This document shows, one piece after another, positions 1-8,426 of a stretch of 46,961 nucleotides of DNA; position 1 is the stretch's first letter, and each line of letters starts with the position of its first letter. The position numbers and the translations under genes are program-made. The notes beneath the pieces were generated by a model. It saw only the letters and a program-made list of their open reading frames with translations, had not been told where the DNA came from and made no database searches. The DNA is from Planctomycetaceae bacterium. Lineage in GTDB: Bacteria; Planctomycetota; Phycisphaerae; Phycisphaerales; UBA1924. Location of the stretch: assembly GCA_021294835.1 (NCBI GenBank), contig JAJTDF010000016.1, positions 1 through 46,961 on the forward strand. The letters are read 5' to 3'.

Positions 1-684
1 GCCGCCAGCCGCCTGGCCCACGGCGTTCAGCGGGCCGACCGGCGTGATCGAGCCGGTGTCGGGGTTGATGGCGACCAGGTTCGTGCGGTTGCTCTCGCTG
101 TTCAGCCCATAGAGCGTGCCCCCGACCGAGCCCAGCGACAGGATAAAGGGCGACGGGCTGCCGCCAAAGACAGCGCCGAGCGCCGCGGCGATCGCCCCCG
201 GCTCGATCACACTCTCAGGCAGGTTGGTGGCCGCGTTCAGCCGAAAGACCTGCGCCGCCGCGTTGGCGGTGATCAGGAAGACCCGCCCGTCGGCCAGAGC
301 GTCAAGCCCGGTGCCGCTGACGCCGAAGGACACACCGTCGGACAGCACGCCGGTGAGCGGGTCGATCGTCCACAGCGTGCCCGAGGTGTACGCGATCAGC
401 CGGGCTGGTCCGGCGCTGCTGGCGGGCAGGGCCGCCAGCGCCGCCGGGGCGGTGGGCAGCAGGTCCGACAGCGCGGTGGCGACGCCGGTGGTCGGATCGA
501 TGCGGTAGATGCGGTTCTCACGCACGCCGTCGGCCCGCAGCAACTGGCCGGTGGCGTAGATCGGCCCGGCGCTCGCCGGTGACACCGAGCCGGCCAGGAA
601 GGTCACGGTCAGGGCCATGCACAGGCCGGCCTTGATCTCCGTTGATGCACCATTGAACGTACCGACGGTCTTGTTTGCGCGCAT
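1..684 (-). CDS. Secreted protein of unknown function (C-terminus beyond window)
   Basis: The reading frame runs from an ATG at 684 to the window edge, so 228 codons are visible and the C-terminus is missing. A purine-rich GGAGAGG precedes the ATG at a good distance and decides the start. The N-terminus holds a hydrophobic segment (residues about 20-40, ending near SPASAG) that reads as a signal peptide. The mature part has repeated motifs of the type YRIDPTTG, WTIDPLTGVLS and VAINPDTGSITPVG, a pattern common in beta-propeller-like extracellular proteins. By analogy with the two other secreted proteins nearby it may end in a dockerin-like repeat, but that part is not in the window. Function unknown. 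Confidence 0.7.
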   Translation of the reverse strand, partial: MRANKTVGTFNGASTEIKAGLCMALTVTFLAGSVSPASAGPIYATGQLLRADGVRENRIYRIDPTTGVATALSDLLPTAPAALAALPASSAGPARLIAYTSGTLWTIDPLTGVLSDGVSFGVSGTGLDALADGRVFLITANAAAQVFRLNAATNLPESVIEPGAIAAALGAVFGGSPSPFILSLGSVGGTLYGLNSESNRTNLVAINPDTGSITPVGPLNAVGQAAGG

Positions 685-781
685 TGATCGCCTCTCCACG
701 CCCTGTGGGCTTGCGGGGAACACCTCCAGCGGTGGGGACCACCCCGTCAACCGCCATCGCCATGATGCTACCCGCGCTTGT

Positions 782-811
782 TTGCTTTTGCAACATGGTT
801 GCATCTAGAAT
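782..811 (+). promoter_or_regulatory. Promoter with 15-bp palindromic operator for the CobW-family gene
   Basis: A -35-like TTGCTT (782-787) and a -10-like TAGAAT (806-811) are 18 nt apart. The spacer holds the perfect inverted repeat TGCAAC-ATG-GTTGCA (789-803), the position where a repressor would block RNA polymerase. The -10 element lies only 5 nt before the ATG at 817, so the transcript is probably leaderless. COG0523 GTPase genes are often under Zur control; a metal-responsive repressor is therefore the first guess, but the regulator is inferred. Confidence 0.5.
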
Positions 812-816
812 TCACC

Positions 817-2163
817 ATGCACTCACCTGCTTCCACGCCCGGCGTCCCGCCGCTGCCCGTCACCGTGCTCTCGGGGTTCCTCGGCGCCGGCAAGACCACG
901 CTGCTGAACCACGTCCTGGCCAACCGCGCCGGCCTGCGCGTCGCGGTCATCGTCAACGACATGTCCGAGGTCAACATCGACGCCGAACTGGTCGCCACCG
1001 GCGGCACCATGGGCCAGGCCGTGCTGGACCGCGTCAACGAGCAACTGGTCGAACTCTCCAACGGGTGCATCTGCTGCACGCTCCGCGAGGACCTGCTCCG
1101 CGAGGTGGCGCGGCTGGCGGCCGAGGGCCGCTTTGATTACCTGCTCATCGAGGGCACGGGCATCGCCGAGCCGCTGCCGGTGGCGCAGACGTTCACCTTC
1201 GCCGACGAATCGGGCCGCTCGCTGGCCGACCTGGCGCGGCTGGACACCATGGTGACGGTGGTCGACGCGCTGACCTTCCTGGACCACCTGCACAGCGAGG
1301 ACGACCTGGCCGACCACGATCTGAGCCTCGGTGAGGATGACACCCGGTCCATCGCCGACCTGCTGACCGATCAGGTCGAGTTCGCCGACGTGGTGGTGAT
1401 CAACAAGTGCGATCTGGCGGGCCCCGAACGCCTGCGCCAGGTGCAGGCGGCGGTGCGCTCGCTGAACGCCAAAGCGAAGATGGTGCTGACGGCGTTCGGC
1501 CGCGTGCCGCTGGAGCAGGTGCTGGGGACGGGCCTGTTTGACATGGAGACGGCCTCGCGCTCGGCCCGCTGGGTACAGGAACTCAACGCCGAGCACACCC
1601 CGGAGACCGAGGAGTACGGCGTGAGCTCGTCGGTGTTCGCCGCGCGTCGCCCGTTTCATCCGCAGCGGCTGCACGACCTGCTGACAGGGGGCGGGCTGCG
1701 GACCATCCGCTCCAAGGGCTTTGTGTGGCTGGCCAACCGGCATGACCTGGTCGGGCTGTGGTCGCAGGCGGGCGGGTCGTTCCGGCTTGAGCCGGCCGGG
1801 GTGTGGTGGGCCTCGCGCAGCACGCCGGCCGAAGCGACCGACGCGGAGAATCGGGCGTACCTGGAGAACGTGTGGCGCGAGCCCTGGGGCGACCGCCGCC
1901 AGCAGGTGGTGCTCATCGGTGTGGACTTTGATCACCCAGCGCAGCACCGTGCCCTGGAGGCCTGCCTGCTGACCGATCAGGAGATGGCCCTTGGCCCCGA
2001 CGGCTGGCTGACGCTGGACGACCCGTTCCCCCAGTGGCACGTCGAGGGCCTGCAGCGGCTGCTGGATGATGACCGCAACGATGACGACGATCAGGACGAT
2101 GACGATGATCAGGACGATGTGACCGACGCCCCCGCCCCGGCCCAGCGAGAGACCGCACCATGA
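817..2163 (+). CDS. CobW/COG0523-family GTP-binding metallochaperone
   Basis: A 448-residue GTPase of the CobW/HypB_UreG class. Visible motifs are the Walker A loop GFLGAGKTT (residues 20-28), the metal-binding GCICC motif (CxCC at 84-87), the [10 protein letters not shown] switch region and the NKCD guanine-specificity motif. The C-terminal CobW domain (about 260-420) is followed by an extremely acidic tail made almost only of Asp, Asn and Gln, where many relatives instead carry a His-rich tail. Members load Zn, Co or other metals onto client proteins and several are induced by zinc starvation. The ATG at 817 is preferred over an upstream TTG because a promoter and palindrome occupy the sequence just before it. 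The stop overlaps the next start by ATGA. Confidence 0.9.
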   Translation: MHSPASTPGVPPLPVTVLSGFLGAGKTTLLNHVLANRAGLRVAVIVNDMSEVNIDAELVATGGTMGQAVLDRVNEQLVELSNGCICCTLREDLLREVARLAAEGRFDYLLIEGTGIAEPLPVAQTFTFADESGRSLADLARLDTMVTVVDALTFLDHLHSEDDLADHDLSLGEDDTRSIADLLTDQVEFADVVVINKCDLAGPERLRQVQAAVRSLNAKAKMVLTAFGRVPLEQVLGTGLFDMETASRSARWVQELNAEHTPETEEYGVSSSVFAARRPFHPQRLHDLLTGGGLRTIRSKGFVWLANRHDLVGLWSQAGGSFRLEPAGVWWASRSTPAEATDAENRAYLENVWREPWGDRRQQVVLIGVDFDHPAQHRALEACLLTDQEMALGPDGWLTLDDPFPQWHVEGLQRLLDDDRNDDDDQDDDDDQDDVTDAPAPAQRETAP

Positions 2164-3074
2164 CCACCGACCGTTTCCGGCCCCTCGCTGCTTCGCTCAC
2201 CGCCAGTGTGCTGCTCCGCTGCGTGCTGCTGCTATCGCAGCTGAGCACAGTTGGCCTCGGCGGGTGCGCCGCCGCACCGCCCGCGCCGCTGGCGCCCGCG
2301 CCCGCAGCGGTTGCCGCGTCGGCGGGTGTGGCCCCGGTGCCCGATGTGGCCCGCTCGCGCCAACTGCTGGAGGTGGCGCTGGAGCGCGAGGCGCTGTACA
2401 CCCTCGCCGGCGGGCTCAAGCCCATGTCCACCGGCTTCTGGCAGGCCCGGCTGAACGTCGCCGACACCGACACCGCCGAACTGAACACGGTGCGGGCGGC
2501 CCTGAGCCTCTGGCACACGCCTGATCTGTACGCAGACGTGCAGAGCTTCCAGGCCGTGCACGAGGGCAAGCGCACCGTGGAGGCGTATGTGGTGCACGTT
2601 CCGGCGATGGCCGCCATGCTGCACCGGCACCGGCGTTTCTGGTCCGGCTATGGCATCACCCCCGCGTCGCACCCGGCCGAGGTGCTCGCCGTGACCGAAC
2701 GCATGGACCAGCAGGACCGCTGGCGGGGCTACGGCTACCTCTTCGGCTACCCCGACTACGCGGTGGACTTCTTCGTTGATGCCGGCCGCCGCGCCCGCGA
2801 GACCAACGCCGACGTGGGCCCCGGCAAGGACCGCCGCTTCATCGCCGTGCCCGTCGCCTCCACCGACACCGGCCGCTTCACCTGGGCCGCCCCGCTGGAC
2901 CACGTGCCCGGCCCGGAGGATGAACGCATCCGCTCCACCGCCCTGACGATCCTGGACCGCTACCGCTCGCTGCGGCCCCGCCTGCAGGGCTTGCACCCGC
3001 AGCAGATGATCGGCCGCATCGCCGACTTGGCCCCGCCGGCGTTCACGGGCACCCCTGCGCAAACGCCGCGATGA
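2160..3074 (+). CDS. Putative lipoprotein of unknown function coupled to the CobW-family gene
   Basis: A 304-residue protein whose ATG overlaps the stop of the upstream GTPase gene (ATGA), so the two are translationally coupled. The N-terminus has a hydrophobic stretch (about 10-33) ending in LGGC with Cys36, a plausible lipobox, followed by an Ala/Pro-rich linker. The rest is a soluble domain with conserved-looking features (MLHRHRRFW, the aromatic [15 protein letters not shown]) that I do not recognise. Coupling to a metallochaperone suggests a role in metal handling at the envelope, which is inference. The last 32 bp overlap the 3' end of the convergent dockerin gene. Confidence 0.75.
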   Translation: MTTDRFRPLAASLTASVLLRCVLLLSQLSTVGLGGCAAAPPAPLAPAPAAVAASAGVAPVPDVARSRQLLEVALEREALYTLAGGLKPMSTGFWQARLNVADTDTAELNTVRAALSLWHTPDLYADVQSFQAVHEGKRTVEAYVVHVPAMAAMLHRHRRFWSGYGITPASHPAEVLAVTERMDQQDRWRGYGYLFGYPDYAVDFFVDAGRRARETNADVGPGKDRRFIAVPVASTDTGRFTWAAPLDHVPGPEDERIRSTALTILDRYRSLRPRLQGLHPQQMIGRIADLAPPAFTGTPAQTPR

Positions 3075-3261
3075 ACGCGTTGAAGTCGTCACCGGTGATC
3101 AGGCCATCCGGCGCCGCCGGCGGCCCGCCGATCCCCGTCACATCCGCCAGCGGCCCGGCGCTGGCAAAGGCCGCGATGAAGGCGTTGAAGTCGTCCCCGG
3201 TCAGCAGGCCGTCCGGGCTCGCCGGCGGGCCGCCGATGCCGGTGACATCCGCCAGATTGCA
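3043..3261 (-). repeat. Dockerin-like C-terminal cassette, copy 1
   Basis: These 72 codons plus stop encode two ~36-residue half repeats. The DNA is closely similar over its whole length to 6090-6308 (same length, no frame change), while the upstream parts of the two genes are unrelated. This marks it as a modular cassette joined to different secreted proteins. Confidence 0.85.
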
Positions 3262-4530
3262 CCGCGTGGGCAGGGCCGGCGGCACGGGGTACAGGCTCAT
3301 CGCGCGCACCGCCCGAATCCGCCCGCTCACCGCCGCCAGCAGCCACGTGCTGCGTTCGCCCGTGCTGGCGAAGCGGCCGTCGCCGTCGATGTCGCGCAGG
3401 CGGATGATCGAGCCGTTCTTGGTCGCGTCGCCGCCGTTCTCGCTGATCAGCACGCTGCCGTCGGCCAGGGTCATGGCGTCGATGGACGTGAAGCCCGCCT
3501 CGGCGGTGCTGAACACCAGTTCCGCCTCGCCCGCGTCCATGGCGTCGCCGTCGCCGTTGCCGTCGCGCAGGCGGTAGAGCTGGTCCACCCCGCCGGTCGC
3601 CGTCTGCAGCATGTACACCGCACCGGGCCGCGTCGGGTCCACATCCACCGCAAACCCGGCCGAGACCGTCACCCCCGAGCCGTTGCCGGCCCCGAAGAAC
3701 AGCGTGAACTCGCCGGGGTCATCAGCACGCCCGTTGTTGTTGAGGTCTTGCAACCGCCACACCCCCTGGTTGGCAGTGCCCGACTCGCGCATGTACCCGA
3801 CAGCCCCCACACCCCCCCCGCCCCCCGCCGGCCCCGCAAACACGATCTCCTGCGGGCTGAACGGCCCGTTGCCCGGGCCAAAGCCGGTCGTTGCGTCGCC
3901 CACCACCGGCGTGATCTCCCCGGCCGAGCCAAAGGCCCCGTCGCCGTCGCCATCCACCAGCCGCCAGATCGCATCCGCACCCAAGGTGTTGCCCGCGTTG
4001 GTCACGCACGCCCGCCCCTGGGCATCAAACGCCACCCCGGTGGGGAAGGCAAAGCTCACGCCCGAGGCGTTGGGCGTGCCGAAGGCGGGCACCGCCTCGC
4101 CGGGTGCTGCGGAGGCGGCGCCGATCACCGCTTCGCCGGCGTCCATCGCGTCGCCGTCGCCGTTGCGGTCGCGCAGGGCGAACACGCAGCGTCGCCCGCC
4201 GTCCTGATCGCCCACCAGCACCAGCCGCACACCGGCGCCGTTCTCCCCGCCGGTGGCGCCGCCCGAGCCCAGCGGCCCGGCACCCAGGATGTTCGGGTTC
4301 AGGCACGTGCCCAGGCCGTCGGCGTTGCCGGCCCCGAAGAACAGGCCCACCTCGGTTGACAGGTCAATCGACCCGTCGTTGTTGGCGTCATGCAGCAGCC
4401 ACACGCAGTCGGCGGTGCGGTCCACCAGCAGCAGCCGCGTCTGGGCCCCCGCCGTGCCCGCCCACCCGCCCACCACCCCGCCCGCGATGCCCCCCGCCGC
4501 CCAGACCAGTGCCCGCGTCCGCTTGTCCAT
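3043..4530 (-). CDS. Secreted Ca2+-loop protein with C-terminal GC-type dockerin repeats
   Basis: The chosen start (ATG at 4530, 495 residues) follows GAGGAGAG at 7 nt; an ATG ten codons earlier lacks such a site. The N-terminus has a signal peptide rich in Gly, Ala and Val ending near GTAGAQ. The body contains at least six EF-hand/dockerin-like acidic loops (DANNDGSID, DRNGDGDAMD, DGDGDGAFG, DLNNNGRADD, DGNGDGDAMD, DIDGDGRF), consistent with calcium binding. The last 72 residues are two copies of an LADVTGIGGPP...[13 protein letters not shown] unit ending in CP, the C-terminal signature seen in Phycisphaerales exoproteins, thought to act in sorting or anchoring. Substrate or partner unknown. 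Confidence 0.88.
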   Translation of the reverse strand: MDKRTRALVWAAGGIAGGVVGGWAGTAGAQTRLLLVDRTADCVWLLHDANNDGSIDLSTEVGLFFGAGNADGLGTCLNPNILGAGPLGSGGATGGENGAGVRLVLVGDQDGGRRCVFALRDRNGDGDAMDAGEAVIGAASAAPGEAVPAFGTPNASGVSFAFPTGVAFDAQGRACVTNAGNTLGADAIWRLVDGDGDGAFGSAGEITPVVGDATTGFGPGNGPFSPQEIVFAGPAGGGGGVGAVGYMRESGTANQGVWRLQDLNNNGRADDPGEFTLFFGAGNGSGVTVSAGFAVDVDPTRPGAVYMLQTATGGVDQLYRLRDGNGDGDAMDAGEAELVFSTAEAGFTSIDAMTLADGSVLISENGGDATKNGSIIRLRDIDGDGRFASTGERSTWLLAAVSGRIRAVRAMSLYPVPPALPTRCNLADVTGIGGPPASPDGLLTGDDFNAFIAAFASAGPLADVTGIGGPPAAPDGLITGDDFNAFIAAFAQGCP

Positions 4531-4688
4531 TGATGCTCTCCTCGCCAAGGACCCGCTCATCCGGCCCCCATCTATTTGAGCATACCGCCATCTGACCCAA
4601 ACCGGGCACCCCCAGTTCGCACTTTTGTGCCCCCCAGCAGCCCGACCCCCACCCGAACCCCCCCTCCCCCCGCTCCCCCAGCTTCCGC

Positions 4689-6059
4689 ATGACCACCGCC
4701 CCCGCCCGCCACAGCCCCGCCAGCGTCACCCCCGCCGCCTCGGCCACCCATCCGTTCGACCTCCGCGCCGGCGAACTGCTCGAGTCGCTCCACGCCTCCG
4801 GGCAGTACAAGCACCTGCGCATGCTCGAGAGCCCGATGGACGCGGTGGTCCGCATCCGCGGCTATGGCGACTGCCTGTGCTTCTGCTCCAACAACTACCT
4901 CGGCCTGGCCAACCACCCCGAGGTCATCGAGGCCGGCATCAAGGGCCTGCGCGATTTCGGCGCCGGCACCGCGTCGGTCCGCTTCATCTGCGGCACCTTC
5001 TCGCCGCACGAGGTCCTCGAGGCCCGCATCGCCGAACTGATGGGCACCGAGGCCAGCTACACCTTTGTCTCCGCCTGGACGGCCAACGAGGCCGTCTTCC
5101 CGACGCTGGCCGAGCCCGGCGACACCATCATCTCCGACGAACTCAACCACGCCTGCATCATCGATTCCATCCGCCTGGCCGCGGTGATCAAGAAGGGTGT
5201 GAACAAGACCGTCTACAAGCACAACGACCTGGCCTCGCTGCACGCCAAACTGGAAGAAACCGCCGCCGCCAACCGCGACCGGCCCGGCACCGGCGCCAAG
5301 GCCCCGGTGACCTGGGTCGTCACCGACGGCGTGTTCTCCATGGAGGGCGACATCGCCGACCTGCCCGCGCTGCGTCGCCTGTGCGACCAGTACAACGCCG
5401 TGCTGGTGGTTGATGATTCCCACGGCACCGGCGTGATGGGCGCCCGCGCCCGTGGCACCCACGAGCACTGGCACATGATCGACGCCCCATCAGGCGACGG
5501 CTGGGGCCAGGCCGCGGGCACCGCCCACCGCCCGCCGCACGACGGCGCCACCGCCCACCACCATGCCGACAACCACTCCAAGGGCCGCGTGGACCTGTTC
5601 ACCGGCACCCTGGGCAAGGCGCTGGGCGGCGGCGCCGGCGGCTATGTGGCCGGCAGCAAGAAGGCCATCGACCTGCTGATCCAGCGGGGCCGGCCCACGC
5701 TGTTCTCCAACGCCCTGCCCGTCACCGTCGCCTGCTCGGCCACCAAGGCCATCGAGATCCTCATGCGCGAGCCGCAGCGGGCCGCCAAACTGCGCGAGAA
5801 CGTCGCCTACGCCCGCGCCCAGATCAAGTCCGCCGGCTTCAACGTCATCGACTCGCCGACGGCCATCTGCCCCATCATCGTGCACGACACCGCCAAGGCC
5901 ATCGCCATGAGCAAGCGCCTGCTGGAACTGGGCGTGTTTGTCATCGGCTTCGGCTACCCCGTGGTGCCCGAGGGCCACGCCCGCCTGCGGGTGCAGATCT
6001 CCGCCGCCCACGAGAAGCAGCACATCGACGGGCTGGTCGCGGCGCTCAAGAAGCTCTAA
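4689..6059 (+). CDS. kbl: 2-amino-3-ketobutyrate CoA ligase-like PLP enzyme with His-rich insertion
   Basis: An alpha-oxoamine synthase of 456 residues, best matching glycine C-acetyltransferase (threonine breakdown: aminoketobutyrate + CoA to glycine + acetyl-CoA). Motifs include FCSNNYLGLANHPEV near the N-terminus, the PLP-contacting VVDDSHGTGVMG (Asp242, His245) and the Schiff-base lysine in TGTLGKALGGG (Lys310). The E. coli enzyme is about 398 residues with 31 residues between the equivalent His and Lys; here the distance is 65, so about 34 residues are inserted. The insertion and its edges carry nine histidines (THEHWH, AHRPPHD, AHHHADNH). No threonine dehydrogenase gene is adjacent. BioF or another synthase of the family is a less likely alternative. 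Confidence 0.8.
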   Translation: MTTAPARHSPASVTPAASATHPFDLRAGELLESLHASGQYKHLRMLESPMDAVVRIRGYGDCLCFCSNNYLGLANHPEVIEAGIKGLRDFGAGTASVRFICGTFSPHEVLEARIAELMGTEASYTFVSAWTANEAVFPTLAEPGDTIISDELNHACIIDSIRLAAVIKKGVNKTVYKHNDLASLHAKLEETAAANRDRPGTGAKAPVTWVVTDGVFSMEGDIADLPALRRLCDQYNAVLVVDDSHGTGVMGARARGTHEHWHMIDAPSGDGWGQAAGTAHRPPHDGATAHHHADNHSKGRVDLFTGTLGKALGGGAGGYVAGSKKAIDLLIQRGRPTLFSNALPVTVACSATKAIEILMREPQRAAKLRENVAYARAQIKSAGFNVIDSPTAICPIIVHDTAKAIAMSKRLLELGVFVIGFGYPVVPEGHARLRVQISAAHEKQHIDGLVAALKKL

Positions 6060-6089
6060 ACCGGCAGATCGGGGTTGACCGGTCGCGCC

Positions 6090-6308
6090 TCACGGGCACC
6101 CGGCGGCGAACGCCGCGATGAACGCGTTGAAGTCGTCACCGGTGATCAGCCCATCCGGCACCGCCGGCGGGCCGCCGATGCCCGTGATGTCCGCCAACCC
6201 CTCGCCCGAAGCGAACGCCGCGATGAAGGCGTTGAAGTCGTCACCGGTCAGCAGGCCGTCCGCCGGGCTCGGCGGCCCGCCGATGCCGGTCACATCCGCC
6301 AGATTGCA
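6090..6308 (-). repeat. Dockerin-like C-terminal cassette, copy 2
   Basis: Same 72-codon module as at 3043-3261, with only scattered substitutions, mostly in the less conserved positions between the two [13 protein letters not shown] blocks. Both copies sit at the extreme 3' end of their genes. Confidence 0.85.
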
Positions 6309-8090
6309 CGCGGTCACCTGCTGCGTCAGGATGAACACGCCCAGGCTCTCCGGCTGGGTCCCCAGCGGCACGCCCGAGCCGACGATGCTCGATTCCCCCA
6401 GCATTGCCACCGGCTGGAACAGCAGGCTCCAGCCGTGCGCCGCCAGCCCGCCGTCCACCAGCGAGCCCAGATCCGCAAAGCCCCGCGTGGGCGACCACGC
6501 AAAGGCGCGATACCCCAGTTGCGTCGCCCCGCTGTAGAGCATGTAGTTGCCCAGCACCCAGCCGTCGTCGGTGATGATCGTCGGCGCCGTCACCGCGTTG
6601 CCGCCGGTGGACACCGAGAACACCAGCGCCGTGCTGACGCCGCTGGCCGGGTCGTAGTACCAGCCGCTGTTGCCCAGCCACGCGCTGCCGCCGTTGTAGC
6701 GCTCAGATGTGCCGATGACCTGCCCCGCCCGGTTGACCGCGTTCGGCCAGCAGCCGCGGTAGCCGTCGTCGCGGGTGTGCAACCCGTCGCGAAGGCCGAT
6801 GATGCTCGTCGCCCCGTCAGGCCCAGCCAGCCACCCAGTCGTCCCGGCGGATGCTGTGCCGCTGTAGCGGTACGAAAGCCCGGCCACGTGTCCGCCCTCG
6901 CCCACGCGGTTGGCCTGGCTGTACCGCTCGCCCAGCGTGCTGGTGTGCTCCGCGTCGGTCAGGCCCAGTCGCACGCTGCCGGTCTCAGCGCTCCACACCC
7001 ATGCGCTGCGGCCCCGGTCGGCCAGGCCGTCAAATCGCAGCGAGTATCCCGCCACCCGCCCGGCGTTGCTCTGGTGCATCACCGTGCTGTACTGATCGCC
7101 GGCGGAGGTGGTGTGCTGGGCGTCGCTCAGGCCCAGCCGCACGGTGCCCACCGTCGGGTTCCACACCCAGCCGCTGTCACCGGCGTAGAACACGCTGCGG
7201 TAGCGTGCCGACGTGCCGATGATCTGCCCCGCAGGGTTGATCTTCAGGCACCGCGACGTCTGCCGGCCGTTGGACGCGGTGTGGGTCGCATCAATCAGCC
7301 CGATCCGCACCAGCCCGCCCGTGTTCGTCCACGCCCACGCCGTCTCGCCGAACTCCGCCGTGCCGCTGTACCGCTTGGATGACCCCGCGATCCGCCCGCC
7401 CTCGCTCACGCCCACGCTGTCGCTGGTCTGCATACCCAACGTGCTGGTGTGCGTCGTGTCGGCGTAGCCGATGCGCACCGTCCCCCCGCTCGCCGTCCAC
7501 GTCCACGCGCTCACGCCGTTGAAGTTCGCCCCGCTGTAGCGGTAACTCACGCCCGTCGCCCGGCCGATGCCGTTCACGCCCCGCGCTTCGCTGAACTGCC
7601 CGCCGCTGCTCGCGGTGTGCGTCGCGTCCACCAGGCCGATGCGGACCAGATCCCCGCCCAAGCCCCCGCCCGGGCTCCACGTCCACGCACTCTGCCAGTT
7701 GCCGGGCCCCCCGACGTACCGCAGAGACACACCCACCACCCGGCCGTCGCTGCCCAGTGCCACGGCGGTGCTTGATTGCGTCCCGTCGGTCGCCGTGTGC
7801 GCTGCGTCGGTGAACCCCAGCCGTGTGTTCACGCCCGCCGCCCAGGTCCACGCGCTCTGCCCGGTGCCGGCCGAGCCGTTGAAGCGGTACGCCCAGCCGA
7901 TCACCCGGCCTCCTGCTCCGCTCGCTGTCACCTGGCTCCGCTGGAATGGTCCGGTGCCGGTGTGCTGCGCATCAAACAGCCCCACCCGCTGGATCGACCA
8001 CGGCGGCGGCGACCACGGCTCCAGTGCCGCCGAAGAACCGGCCATCGAGGCCAAGGTCGCTCCGCAGACAACGCAGCGTGCCTTCATCAT
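6090..8090 (-). CDS. Secreted repeat protein with C-terminal GC-type dockerin repeats
   Basis: The start at 8090 is set by AGGAGG 7 nt upstream; the protein has 666 residues. After a short signal peptide (about residues 1-22) come eight tandem units of about 56 residues with the pattern GLxDxxHTxxxGxQxS, then GRVxGxSxRYxG, then SAWxWxxxxGxVR, plus a degenerate ninth. The spacing and aromatic/Gly pattern suggest a beta-propeller or related all-beta array. The C-terminus is the same 72-residue dockerin pair found in the gene ending at 3043. Likely exported and surface-associated; ligand unknown. It converges on the PLP enzyme gene with a 30 bp gap. Confidence 0.88.
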   Translation of the reverse strand: MMKARCVVCGATLASMAGSSAALEPWSPPPWSIQRVGLFDAQHTGTGPFQRSQVTASGAGGRVIGWAYRFNGSAGTGQSAWTWAAGVNTRLGFTDAAHTATDGTQSSTAVALGSDGRVVGVSLRYVGGPGNWQSAWTWSPGGGLGGDLVRIGLVDATHTASSGGQFSEARGVNGIGRATGVSYRYSGANFNGVSAWTWTASGGTVRIGYADTTHTSTLGMQTSDSVGVSEGGRIAGSSKRYSGTAEFGETAWAWTNTGGLVRIGLIDATHTASNGRQTSRCLKINPAGQIIGTSARYRSVFYAGDSGWVWNPTVGTVRLGLSDAQHTTSAGDQYSTVMHQSNAGRVAGYSLRFDGLADRGRSAWVWSAETGSVRLGLTDAEHTSTLGERYSQANRVGEGGHVAGLSYRYSGTASAGTTGWLAGPDGATSIIGLRDGLHTRDDGYRGCWPNAVNRAGQVIGTSERYNGGSAWLGNSGWYYDPASGVSTALVFSVSTGGNAVTAPTIITDDGWVLGNYMLYSGATQLGYRAFAWSPTRGFADLGSLVDGGLAAHGWSLLFQPVAMLGESSIVGSGVPLGTQPESLGVFILTQQVTACNLADVTGIGGPPSPADGLLTGDDFNAFIAAFASGEGLADITGIGGPPAVPDGLITGDDFNAFIAAFAAGCP

Positions 8091-8426
8091 GATGAGGCCT
8101 CCTGCCGACCCCGAGTCGCCACCCCGCTGTGCGTGTGCGTCGGAGAGGCAAGTGGGGGGTGGGGGGGGGAGGGGGGTCGGCCAAACGCTCCCCGCCGCCG
8201 GATGCTCCCGCCGCCTGATGCCCACCAACCCAAGGGTAAACGCGCCGCGCGTCCACGCTGCGTCAGCCCACCTCACTCCTGCACCCCATCGCCCGCCACA
8301 CTGTCAGATCAAGCACCTTCCCCGCAGCCAATCACCCGACCCAGCTCATCAGCCGCACCCTCCGCGGCTCCTGCTCCCCCCGTTCCCGGCAGCGCCGCCC
8401 GTGCGGCCGCCGCGCTCCTGCACTGC
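8091..8426. other. Intergenic region with a long G-rich tract
   Basis: No gene seen. The region between the channel gene and the repeat-protein gene contains a G-rich run on the + strand (about 8152-8178, several tracts of 6-8 G), which would be C-rich in the transcript of the repeat-protein gene. It must hold that gene's promoter, but no convincing hexamers were found. Confidence 0.5.
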
